64,000 nucleotides of DNA from Prorocentrum cordatum (Eukaryota; Sar; Dinophyceae; Prorocentrales; Prorocentraceae), in assembly GCA_963575745.1 (NCBI GenBank), contig CAUYUJ010015287.1, positions 278,711 through 342,710 on the forward strand, in the 5' to 3' direction. A program made the translations under genes and the position numbers. Below, piece by piece: positions 51,032 through 61,275 of this stretch (position 1 is the stretch's first letter; every line of letters starts with the position of its first letter). Under the pieces are notes generated by a model. It did no database searches. It saw nothing but the letters and a program-made list of their open reading frames with translations, and was not told the DNA's origin.

Positions 51032-51596
51032 GATGCAAACGGGGGCCCGCCAGAGCGGCGGATGTTGCAGGATCCTGCAGAGCCAGGGGCGCATGCACCT
51101 CGGTCAGGAAGCATGATCATGTAGGATCCTGCAGGATCTTGCAGGATCCTGCAGAGCCTGGCTGACCAGGGTCTGGATTGACCCGGGTCAGTAGATCCCC
51201 GACAGGAATCAATGCTGGGACACGAAACGAAACCGCAGTTGTGGGTCGCCGCTTCCACATCAAGGGCGCCCTTGCGTCCTGCGATTCGCGTCCCAAGTCC
51301 TCTGCAGTCCTGTGACAGTGGGGCCCTCGGAAGGGTCTTATGTCCTCTGGCGCGTCCTGTCCAACTAATTGTTATTCGGGGGGTCACCTGCCCTTTTGAT
51401 AGGGTTTTCGGCAGTTTTCGGAGGTTTTCTGGGCTCGGAGCGCTTCCTTCAGCTGCACCTCGACGAGGGCGTTCTGGGGATGCCAGAGTCGTCTAGATCG
51501 GCCACCAGACACCCGACTTGTGACCTCCTCGCGTCGTGGCAAAAGTTGTCAGTGCTCGTCTTCGCCGGTTGAGTCGGGGCCCACGTGCAGCCAATC
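51032..51596. repeat. GGATCCTGCA repeats; no gene recognised
   Basis: At 51064-51160 the 10-mer GGATCCTGCA recurs several times (TGCAGGATCCTGCAGAGCC-type). A related block with GATGCAAACGGGGG lies at 56338-56400. The rest shows nothing recognisable. Confidence 0.6.
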
Positions 51597-51600
51597 TTAA

Positions 51601-51650
51601 GTCGGACCTGTCCCTCTACAGGAGGAATCTTCAAACATAGTCAAACAATA
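51601..51650. mobile_element. TTAA-family MITE copy i, left half
   Basis: TTAA precedes GTCGGACCTGTCCCTCTACA. The sequence runs to CAAACAATAC, where the family normally continues TATGGGGACG; instead another element begins. Confidence 0.75.
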
Positions 51651-53433
51651 CGTAGCACCCCGCAACTGCGGATAAGAGTGAGGGGGCGGGCGCGGGCGAC
51701 GCGGGCGTCGTCGAGCCGGCGGACCTCGTGGCCCCCACCTTCCTTGTCGATGGTGCTCTCCTCCTCCTCCTCCTCCTCCTCCTCCTCCTCCTCCTCCTCG
51801 TCCTCGTCCTCGTCCTCATCCTCGTCCTCCTCCACCTCGGCCTCCTCCTCCCCCTCTTCTTCCTCTTCCTCCCTCTCCCCCCCTCGTCCTTTCATCATCG
51901 TCCTCCCATTGTCGTCCTCCCCCTCATCGGCCTCCATCATCGTCCTCCCATTGTCGTCCATCATCATCATCCTTCCCCTCCTCCCCCTCGTCCACCTCCT
52001 CCCCCTCCTCCCCCTCCTCCCCCTCCTCGTCCTCCTGCTCCTCCTCCTTTTCTTTCTCAACATTATCCTTACATCCTCTTTTCTTTCTTCCGCGTCCTCC
52101 TCGTCCCCTGTTTACTCCTCCTGCCTCCCCCTCCTGTCCCAAGATAACTGCAACACAATCCTGTGTTCCACTTTATGCTCCCCGGCTTCTCTGATCAAGG
52201 CAACTCGCCAGGGCAAAGTTGCTGGACGGGCTGGTGTGGATGCGCGGGGCTGGAAGAGGTCTTTGCGGGCTCAGACGGCATGCAAAAATCTGCCGCCGCG
52301 CTTGTGCGGCATTGGTTTGTTCAGTGCACGTGGTTTGGATCGCGGGTGGGTCGCGGGTTCTCCACCTCCACCTGGAAGGAATGCAAAAGCAGCCCGCCGC
52401 AGGCGCCAAAACAATTGGTTTGTACACTGAACGTGGTTTGGGTTCTCCACTGGGAACGAATGCAAAAGATGCCCGCCGCAGGCGCCGAAAAATGTGGTTT
52501 GTACACTGAACGCGGTCGCGGGTGGGCCGCGGGCTCTCCACGTGAAACGAATGCAAAAGATGCCCGCCGCAGGCGCCGAAAAATGTGGCTTGTACCCTGA
52601 ACGTGGTTTGGGTCGCGGGTTGGTCGCAATTTTGGTCACGGGGTAGGTCGCGAGCTCTCCACCTGGAAGGGATGCAAAAAAACCCGCCGCAGGCGCCGAA
52701 AAATGTGGTTTGTACCTTGAACGTGGTTTGGGTCGAAGGTGGGTCGCGGGTGGGTCGCGGGGTGGGTCGCGGGTGGGTCGCGGGTGGGTCGCGGGTGGGT
52801 CGCGGGTGGGTCGGGTGGGTGGGCCGCGGGCGGGTCGCGGGGTGGGTCGCGGGTGGGTCGCGCGGGGTGGGTCGCGCGGGTGGGTCGCGGGGTGGGCCGC
52901 GGGGTGGGTCGCGGGGTGGGTCGTGGTGGGTCGGGTGGGTCGCGGGTGGGTCGCGGGGTGGTCGCGGGTGGGTCGCGGGTGGGGCGGGTGGGTCGTGGGT
53001 GGGTCGCGGGTGGGTCGCGGGGTGGGCCGCGGGGTGGCGCCACGGCAGGGCCCGCGGGGGTGGGTCGCGGGGTGGGGTCGCGGGCGTGGGTTCGCGGGGG
53101 TGGGTCGGGGGTGGGTGCGGGGATGGCGTCGCGGGGGGTGGGTCGCGGGTGGGTCGAGTGGTGGGTGGTCGCGGGTGGGTCGCGGCGTGTGGGGTCGCGG
53201 GGCTGGGGTGGGTCGCGGGTGGGTCGCGGGGCGGGTTGCGGGTGGGACGACGACAACAAACAACAACAACAAACAACAACAACAAACAACAACAAACAAC
53301 AACAAACAACAACAACAACAACAGCAACAACAACCAACAGCAGCAACAACAACAACGAGAATCCGCACCGCGGAATTCCACTTCAGTCACGCACCCAGGG
53401 ACAGTGAATGACCGTTCGGCCCCCTCGTTCTGA
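51651..53433 (+). mobile_element. Minisatellite-bearing element, copy 2, inserted in a MITE
   Basis: Start GTAGCACCCCGCAACTGCGG; end block CACCCAGGGACAGTGAATGA, CCGTTCGGCCCC, then TCTGAT. Internal order matches 19290-19928. Here it also carries TCC repeats (51755-52150), then four modules with GCAAAAGATGCCCGCCGCAG-type blocks at about 52380, 52459, 52550 and 52671. An expanded 11-bp GTGGGTCGCGG array (52735-53245) and a (CAA)n tract (53250-53355) follow. It is about 1.78 kb against 0.64 kb for copy 1, the difference being TCC and minisatellite expansion. No coding capacity recognised. Confidence 0.75.
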
Positions 53434-53538
53434 TTATGGGGACGTTTTTCTCTTAGCTTTTGTTTGATCATGTGGGAGTATGTTTAGTGTATGTTTAATG
53501 GTTCGTTCAAGATCCTCCTGTAGGGGGACATGCCCGAC
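53434..53538. mobile_element. TTAA-family MITE copy i, right half
   Basis: Resumes at TATGGGGACG and ends CTCCTGTAGGGGGACATGCC then CGAC, followed by CTAA. Confidence 0.75.
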
Positions 53539-54340
53539 CTAAGCCAATCCCTTCGAGATACTGTGGCCGGCTGGCTGGCCCGGGTTTGGGAGCCGACTGC
53601 AGCCGCCTCCTCCCTCTCCTCCCTCCGCCGCCGACCCGGCTTAGCGGCTTGCACGTCCCCGACGGCCGATTCGAGGATCGATCAAGCATCGAGGTGTTTG
53701 GGCGTCCTCTGACCTCCTCCGCCTCCTCTCAGGAGGGAAAAAAACCCAGACACAATGAATCGTCGATTCCCCAGAAAATATAGGAAAATATGGGAAGTGG
53801 GGGGACGACAAAAACCCAGAAAATAGGAATGGAGATGGGGAATCCTTTTATTTGTGTGTATGTAATTGTGTGTCTCAGGGCCCCTTCATGCTCGTGAGCA
53901 GAACACGTAGGGAGGCAGGCTTCTGGCTGTGGGACCCGGGGGAGCCCTGCCGGGCCCTGGGCCCGTCACGTCCCCAGGAAGGGGTCTTTGCTTATCAGCA
54001 AAAACATAACGTGGGTTATCTAAGTCTTTGACATGTTTTCGGCCTCCCAGGGCCTCCGGGGAACGCTGGAACATCCGAAGACTTTGGGAACCTCCAGCCC
54101 CGGAGACTTCCAGAGACCCCCGAACCAACTGACCATTCCTGTGTTTAGGAAGTCGTGGGAGTCAGGATGGTGTCTCGGAGGGTTTCTGGGACTGGTCTGG
54201 ACTGCGATTCTGGACGGAGCGGGTGTAGTAAGAGTCGGGTCCGAGTCGGCCCAGGAGGGTTTTTGGATTCTAGACGACCCAAGCGCGAGCATACCCCCGT
54301 GCCCGACTTGAGATCGGCTCAGACGCAACAGGGGTGTGAA
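53539..54340 (+). other. No gene recognised; AT-rich repeat family E, copy 2
   Basis: 53775-53885 carries GAAAATATAGGAAAATATGG, GACAAAAACCCAGAAAATA and TTTTATTTGTGTG in the same order as 25893-26010. Otherwise nothing recognisable. Confidence 0.6.
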
Positions 54341-54342
54341 CT

Positions 54343-54425
54343 AGTGCCTGTGGCGCTAATTTGGTTAGAGCATGGGGCTTACTCGATTGATATGCCTTCC
54401 CATTACCGTTCCAGAATCGCCCCCC
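54343..54425 (+). other. tRNA-like segment (degenerate or SINE head)
   Basis: TGTGGCGCTAATTTGGTTAG followed by AGC looks like a tRNA D-arm with an internal A box. CGTTCCAGAATCGC, 56 bp on, resembles a B box. The anticodon and acceptor stems do not pair convincingly, so this is not a functional tRNA gene as read. Confidence 0.3.
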
Positions 54426-54529
54426 AGACCTTCCCAGGGAGCGCGGCTTGACCAGGATTTCGAGGCGGCCCCGTCGTGACAACAGGGAATCTCGAGAAGG
54501 TCCCGAAATTGCGAAAGACCCAGACATCG

Positions 54530-54620
54530 ACGCCGTGAGTTTGCTCACAACGTGGCTCCTATATAGGTCTGGACCCTTTCCCGGGGACCGGCTTTTCATC
54601 CCTGGGCGTTTCTCGACAGT
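54530..54620 (-). repeat. Dispersed repeat family D, minus copy
   Basis: On the minus strand: GGGATGAAAAGCCGGTCCCC, GGAAAGGGTCCAGACC, GGAGCCACG and CGGCGTC. Confidence 0.65.
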
Positions 54621-55055
54621 CCCGGGGCACCGCAAGGACCTTCAGAGGCCTAAAATTGGCAAATACGCTCCATCGCGATTTCTTCGCAACAAGGGGAGGT
54701 CCGGGTTCTTTGGCCGCAGGGGGAGAGGGAGCACCTGGGGATGATCGATGCCCGCGCGAGACACCAGGGGGCGTCCAAGAACGGGGCCATGACTAAGGGA
54801 GGAAGGGTGGATATCATGGCCTGGAGGCCATCCCATCTCCCTGGATGCCATGGCCCCCTCCTGTCACTCAAGAGGCCTGCGCCATTCCGCCGACCCCCAC
54901 AAGAGGGATGAAGTCCACGGGCGAGGCCTCTTGGGGATCTTCTGGGAGCCTCTCGTGGAGGGGCCTCTCCAGACCTTTTTGGAAGTTTCTTCGACTGCTG
55001 GCGGTCACGGGGGTCCTCCTGAGGCGGAGGGCTGGGAGTATCAGTCCGAGTTGCC
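54621..55055. other. No gene recognised; partial family B similarity
   Basis: GGTGGATATCATGGCC at about 54808 and GGATGCCATGGCCCCCTCC at about 54842 recall the centre of family B elements. Confidence 0.4.
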
Positions 55056-55445
55056 TCTCTTGGGACCCTCTTGGGGCCCTGTCGGGGCTCTCTTGGACCA
55101 TCTTGGGCGCCTCTTGGGCAGTCTTGGGACCCTCTTCGGCCGTCTTGGGGCCCTCTTAGGGGCTTCTTGGCTTGCCGTGGAGCGATCTAGGGGGCATCTT
55201 GAGCCGTCTCGGACGCCTTTCAAACCAAACATGCGAACATGCCGGAAACATGCGCTTCCCCTATGGATTTGGGCGAGGATTGCTTCTCTGGGCTCTCTCG
55301 GGGTTCGTCTTGGAGCCCTCTTGGGGCGTTCTTTGGGCCCCTTGGGCACCCTTTTGAGGCCATCTTAGCAGTCTTCGAGGACCCCTCGGCGTGTCGGAGC
55401 CCACCTCGAGCGAGCTCAGATGGCATCCTGGGCATCCTGGAGGCC
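55055..55445. repeat. Degenerate GGCCCTCTTGGG-type repeat, minus orientation
   Basis: Words such as TCTTGGGCCGTCTTGG, CTCTTGGGGC and CTTGGGACCCTCTT recur every 12-20 bp. Part of the 55-61 kb field. Frames are compositional. Confidence 0.75.
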
Positions 55446-55455
55446 ACGGGCCCTA

Positions 55456-55619
55456 CACCTTAGGCGATGCTTAAGAAAACCTAAGTTTTCGTCCTGAGTC
55501 TCGATTATTCTTAACTTTTCAATGTAAATCCCAAGATTTTGATAGAAGTTCTGGGTTTTCTTTAATTTCTGAGACTATGAATTTCTTAACCCATGATTTC
55601 TTAAGCATCTCGCAGGGTG
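55456..55619. mobile_element. TA-flanked MITE, copy 2
   Basis: CACCTTAGGCGATGCTTAAG left; CACCCTGCGAGATGCTTAAG right on the other strand; TA directly outside both ends (55454-55455, 55620-55621). Confidence 0.8.
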
Positions 55620-55621
55620 TA

Positions 55622-56465
55622 GGTTTGGAGACCCTGGAGGCCCTGAGGGTGCGTTCAGGAGAGCGACCGCCCCCCCTGACCCCGCCTCATCAAACGTCAG
55701 ACTCCTCCAGGGTGGGGGAGAAAGGAGGAAAAGACAGCCAATCCTCTCACACGCCTCTGCACCCCCGGCAAGTGGGGGCCGGCGGATTTCAGCGCACCCC
55801 TTGCCCCCCCCCCCCCACTCGTCCGCGCACGTGCCTCGTGCCAGGAGTTGCCAGCCCCCCCGTGCTCTCAAGGGGGGGAGGAGAAGGAGGGGGAGGAGGA
55901 GGAGGAGGAGGAGGCGGAGGAGGAGGAGGAGGAGGAAGAAGAGGAGGAACAAGAGGAGGAGGAGGAGGATCTCCTCCTCCCCCCTCCCCTCTGCCTCCTC
56001 CTCATCCTCCTCCTCATGCATCCTCCTCCTCCTCCCTCTCCTCACTCTCCTCCGTCCTCTACTCCTCCCTCCTCCTCCTCCTCCTCTCACTCCTCCTCCT
56101 GGAGGAGGAGGAGGAGGAGAGGAGGAGGAGGAGGAGAGGAGGAGGTCCGGAGCGCTGCGGCAGCGGCGCGGCCGCGCGCACGCCCGTGGCCAGCTCCCGG
56201 AGCTCGCCGTGGAGCTCTTCGCCAGCGGCGGCGGGCTGCCCACGGAGTTCGTGCGCGCGCCCGCCCGAGCCTTCTCGGCCGCCGCGCTCCGCCGGAGGGC
56301 CTCGTCTGAAGTCGGGTCGGGAGCCTCGAGACGGGGGTCAATGCAAACGGGGGTCAGCCAGGGCGCCAGATCCTGCAGGATCCTGCAAAGACCCCCTCGG
56401 GCTGACCCGGGTTTGGGAGCCGCTCGTGGCCGCCAGGCGGCCGCACATATTGGCTGACCCGGGGT
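55622..56465. repeat. GGA tract facing CTC tract; no gene recognised
   Basis: GGA-rich 55870-55970, CTC-rich 55970-56105 and GGA-rich again 56100-56150 can pair with each other. At 56338-56430 GATCCTGCAGGATCCTGCA and TGACCCGGGTTTGGGAGCCG recall 51064-51200. Confidence 0.7.
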
Positions 56466-56469
56466 TGCG

Positions 56470-56720
56470 AAGACCTGCGTTGCAGTTCAAGACAGCCCAA
56501 GAGGATTCCAAGACAGCCCCAAAGGGCCCCTGGCTAGCCCAAGAGGCCCCCAAGACGGCCCAAGAGAGACCCAGGACGGCCCCAAGCAGGGGCTCAGAGA
56601 GGATGCCCTACGAACATTTCAACCCCTCCACCCTCAGAGGTCCCAAGGAGGCCCCAAGAGGCCCCCAAAACGCCCCCAAGAAGCTCCCTCGAGGCCCCCC
56701 AACAGCCCCCTGACCAGACG
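56470..56720. repeat. Degenerate CCCCAAGAGGCC-type repeat, plus orientation
   Basis: GCCCAAGAGG, CCCCAAGACGGCCC and similar words recur every 12-18 bp. Confidence 0.75.
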
Positions 56721-57075
56721 CCCTCAGGTACTCTTCCTGCCCCCAAAGCTTCTGGACCACTCTTCGCTTCCTGAGGCCCGAACCGGGGCCCGGGACCGTC
56801 AAGCATTTACGACGAAACACCGGGCCCATGGAAGCTCTTCGGACTTCGGGCCCATTCCAGGGACCCCACGTTGAACAAGCCACGCTAGCGAATCTTTGAC
56901 AAGAGGCCCCCGAAGGCGCTCCGAAGAGACCCCAAGAAGCATCCCTGAGAACTCTGACCCACAACCCTGGCATAGTGGTGGGATGTGCCGAAGGCCATTC
57001 GATCCATGTACATATACGTACATGCATCCATACTTAGATACATACATACATAATGCTACATACATACCGATCTAC
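56721..57075. other. No gene recognised
   Basis: Contains a weak family D stretch (56775-56880) and an ATACATAC patch (57005-57065). Confidence 0.4.
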
Positions 57076-57079
57076 GAGG

Positions 57080-57700
57080 CGCCCAAGATCGCCCAAGAGG
57101 GCCCCAAGACGGCCCCAAGAGGGGCTCAAGAGGTGGAACACGAACCGACAATTCGAGCCTTCCGCCCCAAAAGGCTTCCAGGAGACCCCAAGAGGCCCCC
57201 AACAGAGCCCAACAGGCCCCCCAGAGGCCCCCTAGATGCTCCACGAGGCCCCAAAGAGGCTTCAAAGAGGCCCCAAAAGAGGCCCCAAGGGCAACCCAAA
57301 CGGCCCTCAAAAGACCTCCAAAGCATACCGGTGCATAGCAAAAGACCGCCTAGGGTCCCGGACGGCGTCAGAGGCCCTTCAGATCGCTCCAAGACGGCCG
57401 AAGAGGCTCCCAAGAAAGCCCAGAGACGGCCCAGGAGGCTCCCCAGATAGTTCAAGAGGGCCTCGACAGCGCCCCAAGAGAGCCCCAAGAGCGACCCAAG
57501 AGGGCCCGAAGAGCGCGACATTTCAAGGTCTCCGGCCTGAGAGGCTTCTAGGACGCCCCCTGAGGCCATCCTGTGAGGCTCCCAAGAGGTCCCCCGGAAG
57601 CCCCAAGATGCCCCCAAAGGGCTCCCAGGGAAGCCCCTTGCGGGCCCCCAAGACACCTCGGTACGTCGCATTTCCCAGACAGCTTTCCGGGAACATGATT
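57080..57700. repeat. Degenerate CCCCAAGAGGCC-type repeat, plus orientation
   Basis: Dense CCCCAAGAGG, CCCAAGACGG and AGGCCCCAAAAGAGG words. The open plus frames are Pro/Arg/Lys/Gln-rich translations of it. Confidence 0.8.
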
Positions 57701-57835
57701 CTTTGGGCTTCCGCCCACCGCCCCAACCATGTTTCCAATAGGCTTGCCGACGAGGCCAAAAAGGGGCCCCTCTTAGGAGAGCCGAACAAATCATGCTCCC
57801 GGAAAGCTTCCCGGGAACATGTTTCTCTATCTCGG
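57690..57835. repeat. Palindromic insert pair with TTCCGGGAACATG ends
   Basis: CAGCTTTCCGGGAACATG at about 57698 and CATGCTCCCGGAAAGCTTCC then CGGGAACATG at about 57792-57821. Each is an imperfect palindrome closed by CATG. Confidence 0.6.
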
Positions 57836-57930
57836 AGTAGGCCCGGGGGGGGCCGGGCCGTTGCTGTTCCCCCCATCGGTGCCCGCCAGGGGTTGTTGGG
57901 GGGATCCAGAGCTCCCGAGGCGGCCCGGGC

Positions 57931-58645
57931 CCGAGGCGGCCCGGGCCCGCCCCGAAACAGGCCACGACATGCTAAGGGGATCCCGAGAGGGCCCAAGACG
58001 CTCCCAAGAGGCCCCGAAGACGCCCAAGATGCTCTCAAGACGGCCGACGAGGACTCCAATTCGCTCAAGGACGGACTCGAGAGGCTCCTCAAGGCCCTGG
58101 GAGGCAAGATTCACTCATTTTCCGAGTGTTTTGGATTTGGGCGTTCTCGCTTTTCCCGCTTCCCAGCACTCCCTCACGGCCTTGGAGGCGTCACGGCCCA
58201 CGAGGCCCCGAAGAGCGCCCAAAGACGGCCCAGCAGGCTCCCCAGACGACCCAAGTGTGCCCCAAGAGAAGGCCCAGAGGGGTCCCGAGGCGGCCCGGGC
58301 CCGCCCCGAAACAGGCCACGACATGCTAATGGAGGTCCCGAGAGGGCCCAAGACGCTCCCAAGAGGCCCTGAAGACGCCCAAGATGCCCTCAAGAGGGCC
58401 GACGAGGACTCCAATACGCTCAAGGACGGACTCGAGAGGCTCCCCAAGAGGGCCCTGGGAGGCAAGATTCGCTCATTTTCCGATGGTGTTTGAAGGAGTT
58501 TGGCGTTCTCGCTTTCCACGGCCTCGGAGACCCTTCAGATCGCTCCAAGACGGCCCACGAGGCCCCGAAGAGGGCCCCAAACCGCCCAGGAGGCTCCCCA
58601 GACAACCCAAGTGTGCCCCAAGAGCTTCTCAAGAGGGGGCCCAGA
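57931..58645 (+). repeat. Tandem duplication with a 354-bp offset
   Basis: CCGAGGCGGCCCGGGCCCGC recurs at 57931 and 58285. Blocks CAAGGACGGACTCGAGAGGC, GGGAGGCAAGATTC and CAAGTGTGCCCCAAGAG follow in both copies at a similar offset, with about 10-15% differences by eye. Confidence 0.8.
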
Positions 58646-59050
58646 GGGGGACCGCCAACCGATATTTCGATGTCTCTGGCCCTAGAGGCCGCCAGTAGGC
58701 CCCCAGAGGCTACCAAGAGGCTCCCACGAAGCCCCGTGAGGCGCCCAAGAGTTCCCCAGGAAGCCCCAAGAGACCCCCAAGGGGCTCCCAGGGAACGCCC
58801 AAAAGGCCCGCCAACACACCCCAAGAAATCATGTCCCCAGGAAAGCCTTCCGGGGACATGGGTTCATCATGGGCCCGCGAGTTCCCAGAGGCCCCCAAGG
58901 GGCGCCCAGGGAGCGCCCAAGAGGCCCCCCAACACACCCGAACAAACCATGTCCCCAGGAAGCCTTCCGGGGACATGGTTCATCGTGGGCCCGCGAGTCT
59001 CCAGAGGCTTCGAAGTACCATCATGCTACAGGAGAGCTGTCTGGGAAGTT
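58646..59050. repeat. CCCCAAGAGGCC-type repeat with paired CATG palindromes
   Basis: CATGTCCCCAGGAAAGCCTT...GGGGACATG at about 58831-58861 and CATGTCCCCAGGAAGCCTTC...GGGGACATG at about 58949-58978. Each is followed by GGTTCATC(A/G)TGGGCCCGCGAG, so a unit of about 118 bp is duplicated. A further CATG palindrome lies at about 59023-59062. Confidence 0.75.
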
Positions 59051-59117
59051 GAATGGGAACATGACTGATCGCCCTCTCGCGGCCCTCCGCAGATCGTTTC
59101 GCGCAAAGTGCCCTCTT

Positions 59118-59178
59118 GGACCGACGACGGCGACGACGACGACGACTACGAAACGACGAAGACGAGGACGAAGACGAG

Positions 59179-59240
<62 letters not shown>

Positions 59241-59300
59241 CGCGCCCCAAGAGGCGACGACGACATTACGACGACGACGACGACGACGACGGCTGCACGC
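59118..59300. repeat. (ACG)n / (GAC)n array
   Basis: GACGACGAC units with two interruptions. Confidence 0.96.
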
Positions 59301-59938
59301 CCCAACAGGCTCCCCTAAGACGCCCCCAAAACCCATGCTGCCAGAAGGCCTTTGGGAGCCCGATTCATCCGGCCTCCGCCCCCCTACGCAACTATTTTCC
59401 CGGAAGCCGTTCGGAATGCGGGTTGGCATGCGTGGATTGTGGTCCATTACTTCAGTGGAGCAGTGAATTCGTCAAGGCCTGGGGCCTGCTAGAACCTGAG
59501 CTCGCGCGAAGCGCGCGCGATGGTTCTAGTATATATAATATAAAATAATGTTTGCATATATATATATGTATATATATATATCCAGCGCCGATTCAAGAGA
59601 TGCTCGCGGAGCTCCAAGAGAATGTGTGTTTATGCCGTCGTTTCCTGCTCTGTGCCTCTCCGCTTCGCTGGGTGCACGTCTGGAGCACGTCAGGGCTGGT
59701 CGTTGAGTGGTTTGCCTTGCTCGTCTACCGCGCTGTTCTGCCGTGTTGTTTTGCCCGCCCTGTGGCGCTGCCAGCGCCACGGGTGGCGGATGCGCCGCCT
59801 CCCCGTTTCAGCGTTGGGGCGAGCGTGCAAGTGTCCTCGAGGGCATCGAACATTCACCGCGTGTCAGCACAAGGCAACGCCAAGTTCAAACTCCGATAAG
59901 CGTAACAACACGGAGCCATTCGTAGAACTACAATTCCA
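59300..59938. other. No gene recognised
   Basis: Apart from the palindrome and TA repeat listed above, I see only short frames. Confidence 0.5.
59489..59529. repeat. CTAGAACC...GGTTCTAG palindrome
   Basis: 41 bp: perfect 8-bp outer arms and a CGCGCG/CGCGCG inner stem. TA repeats follow (59530-59580), then a hairpin-family-like CAGCGCCGATTCAAGAGAT. Confidence 0.75.
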
Positions 59939-60500
59939 CAGGTTTCTTGGTGGAGGCCTCTTGGGGGCCCTCGGGGCCTCTTTGAGGCCTCTTGAGGCCT
60001 TTGGGGGGCCTCTGGAGACGCTCTTGCGCCGTCTGGCCCCTTCGGAGGCCGTCTTGGGGGGCCCCTCGGGGCTGCCTCGTGGCTCTCTTGGGGTCCTCTT
60101 GGGCCGTCTTGGGGGCCTCTTGAGCCGTCTTGGGGGCCTCGTCGGGTCATCTCGGGGCCCTCTTGGTCCGTCTTGAGGTCCTCTTGAGGCCCTCTTGAGG
60201 GCCTCTGGGACCGTCTTGCGGCCATCTTGGAGGCTGCTTGGGCCGTCATGGGCCTCCGAGAGTCGCAAGAGGCGAGATCTCGAACAGATGGCGAAGCCCT
60301 CCAGAAAATCAATGCCTTTGGGCTCCTCAAGCGCTCTTGGGCCCCCCCTGGGGGGCACTCTGCGGCCGTCTCTGGGGCCGTCTCGAGGCCCCCTCTGGGG
60401 CCGTCTTGGGGCCATTTTGGGCCATCGTTAGGCCGTCTTGGGCCGTCTCAAGGCCATCTTGAGCCGTCTTGAGTCCCTCTTGGCCTCCCAGGAGGCCCTA
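59939..60500. repeat. Degenerate GGCCTCTTGGGG-type repeat, minus orientation
   Basis: CTCTTGGGGCC, GCCGTCTTGGGG and CTTGAGGCC words recur every 12-18 bp, interrupted by about 80 bp of other sequence at 60245-60335. Confidence 0.8.
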
Positions 60501-61275
60501 GAGGCCGATATCACACAGGTTCCATACGTTTTGCTTCGCAACTGGGCCCCACAAGGGGGGTTGTTATCTTGGTCCGCCGAAGTGGCGTGACTCCGGCGGG
60601 GGATTAGGAGGGGCACGCACTAATGCTTAAGAATGCAAGGTAGCAATTACATAAAAGCTTGACATATTGGACACGTTGCATTAAGGCGCTCGTCGAAAAA
60701 CGCTGCCGCTCAGCACCTTCCTTCGGGACGTGAATTCATCTGGCTTGCGCAATTCCGCCGACCCCCAAGGTTGGGCCTCTTGGAGGGCTCTTGGGGGCAT
60801 CTGGGGGTCTTTTCGGGCCTTCTTGAGTCCATTGGGCGCTTTTCGGGAGCCTCGTGGAGGCTTCTTGGGGCCTATCGGGGGCGCCTCAGGGCCTCGCCCG
60901 ACATAATGTTACTTCTCCCTCGGACCTCCGACTTCGCAACTTTGTTCACAGCGCGGTCCTCCAGAAGTCTGGAAAGCACTCCCAGGGACCAGCTCCTGCC
61001 CTGCCCTCCCCGGAGGGGGCGGGTTGAGTGGTTTCGTGGGGTGGGGGGTAGCCTTGCTCGGGTCTTCCCATGTTAGGACACCCCCGCGCGGGAATGCCTT
61101 TCATCACTCTTCCTTCTCTCCGCCCCTCCACCGCGACCCTCCCGCACGACCCCCTGTGCTTGGTCGAAGGGCCCACAAGGTTCCATTGACCAGCTTTGCA
61201 TCCTGAGCCATTTTTTGACGGCCCAAGAGCCCGGCAAGGGTCCCTGGAGTCCGAAAGGACAACAGATTGGCGCGT
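60501..61275. other. No gene recognised; a short GGCCTCTTGG-type patch
   Basis: 60768-60900 is again the degenerate repeat. 61200-61262 has weak family D similarity. Confidence 0.5.

Noticed and set aside
52271-53471. Long Pro/Thr/Arg/Asp minus-strand frames and Gly/Val/Arg plus frames
   Set aside because: Translations of the 11-bp minisatellite and CAA tract inside the mobile element; no domain and no conserved start.
59535-59580. TATA-type promoter in the TA-rich stretch
   Set aside because: It is a TA/TATG microsatellite and dinoflagellates are not known to rely on a canonical TATA box; no gene follows.
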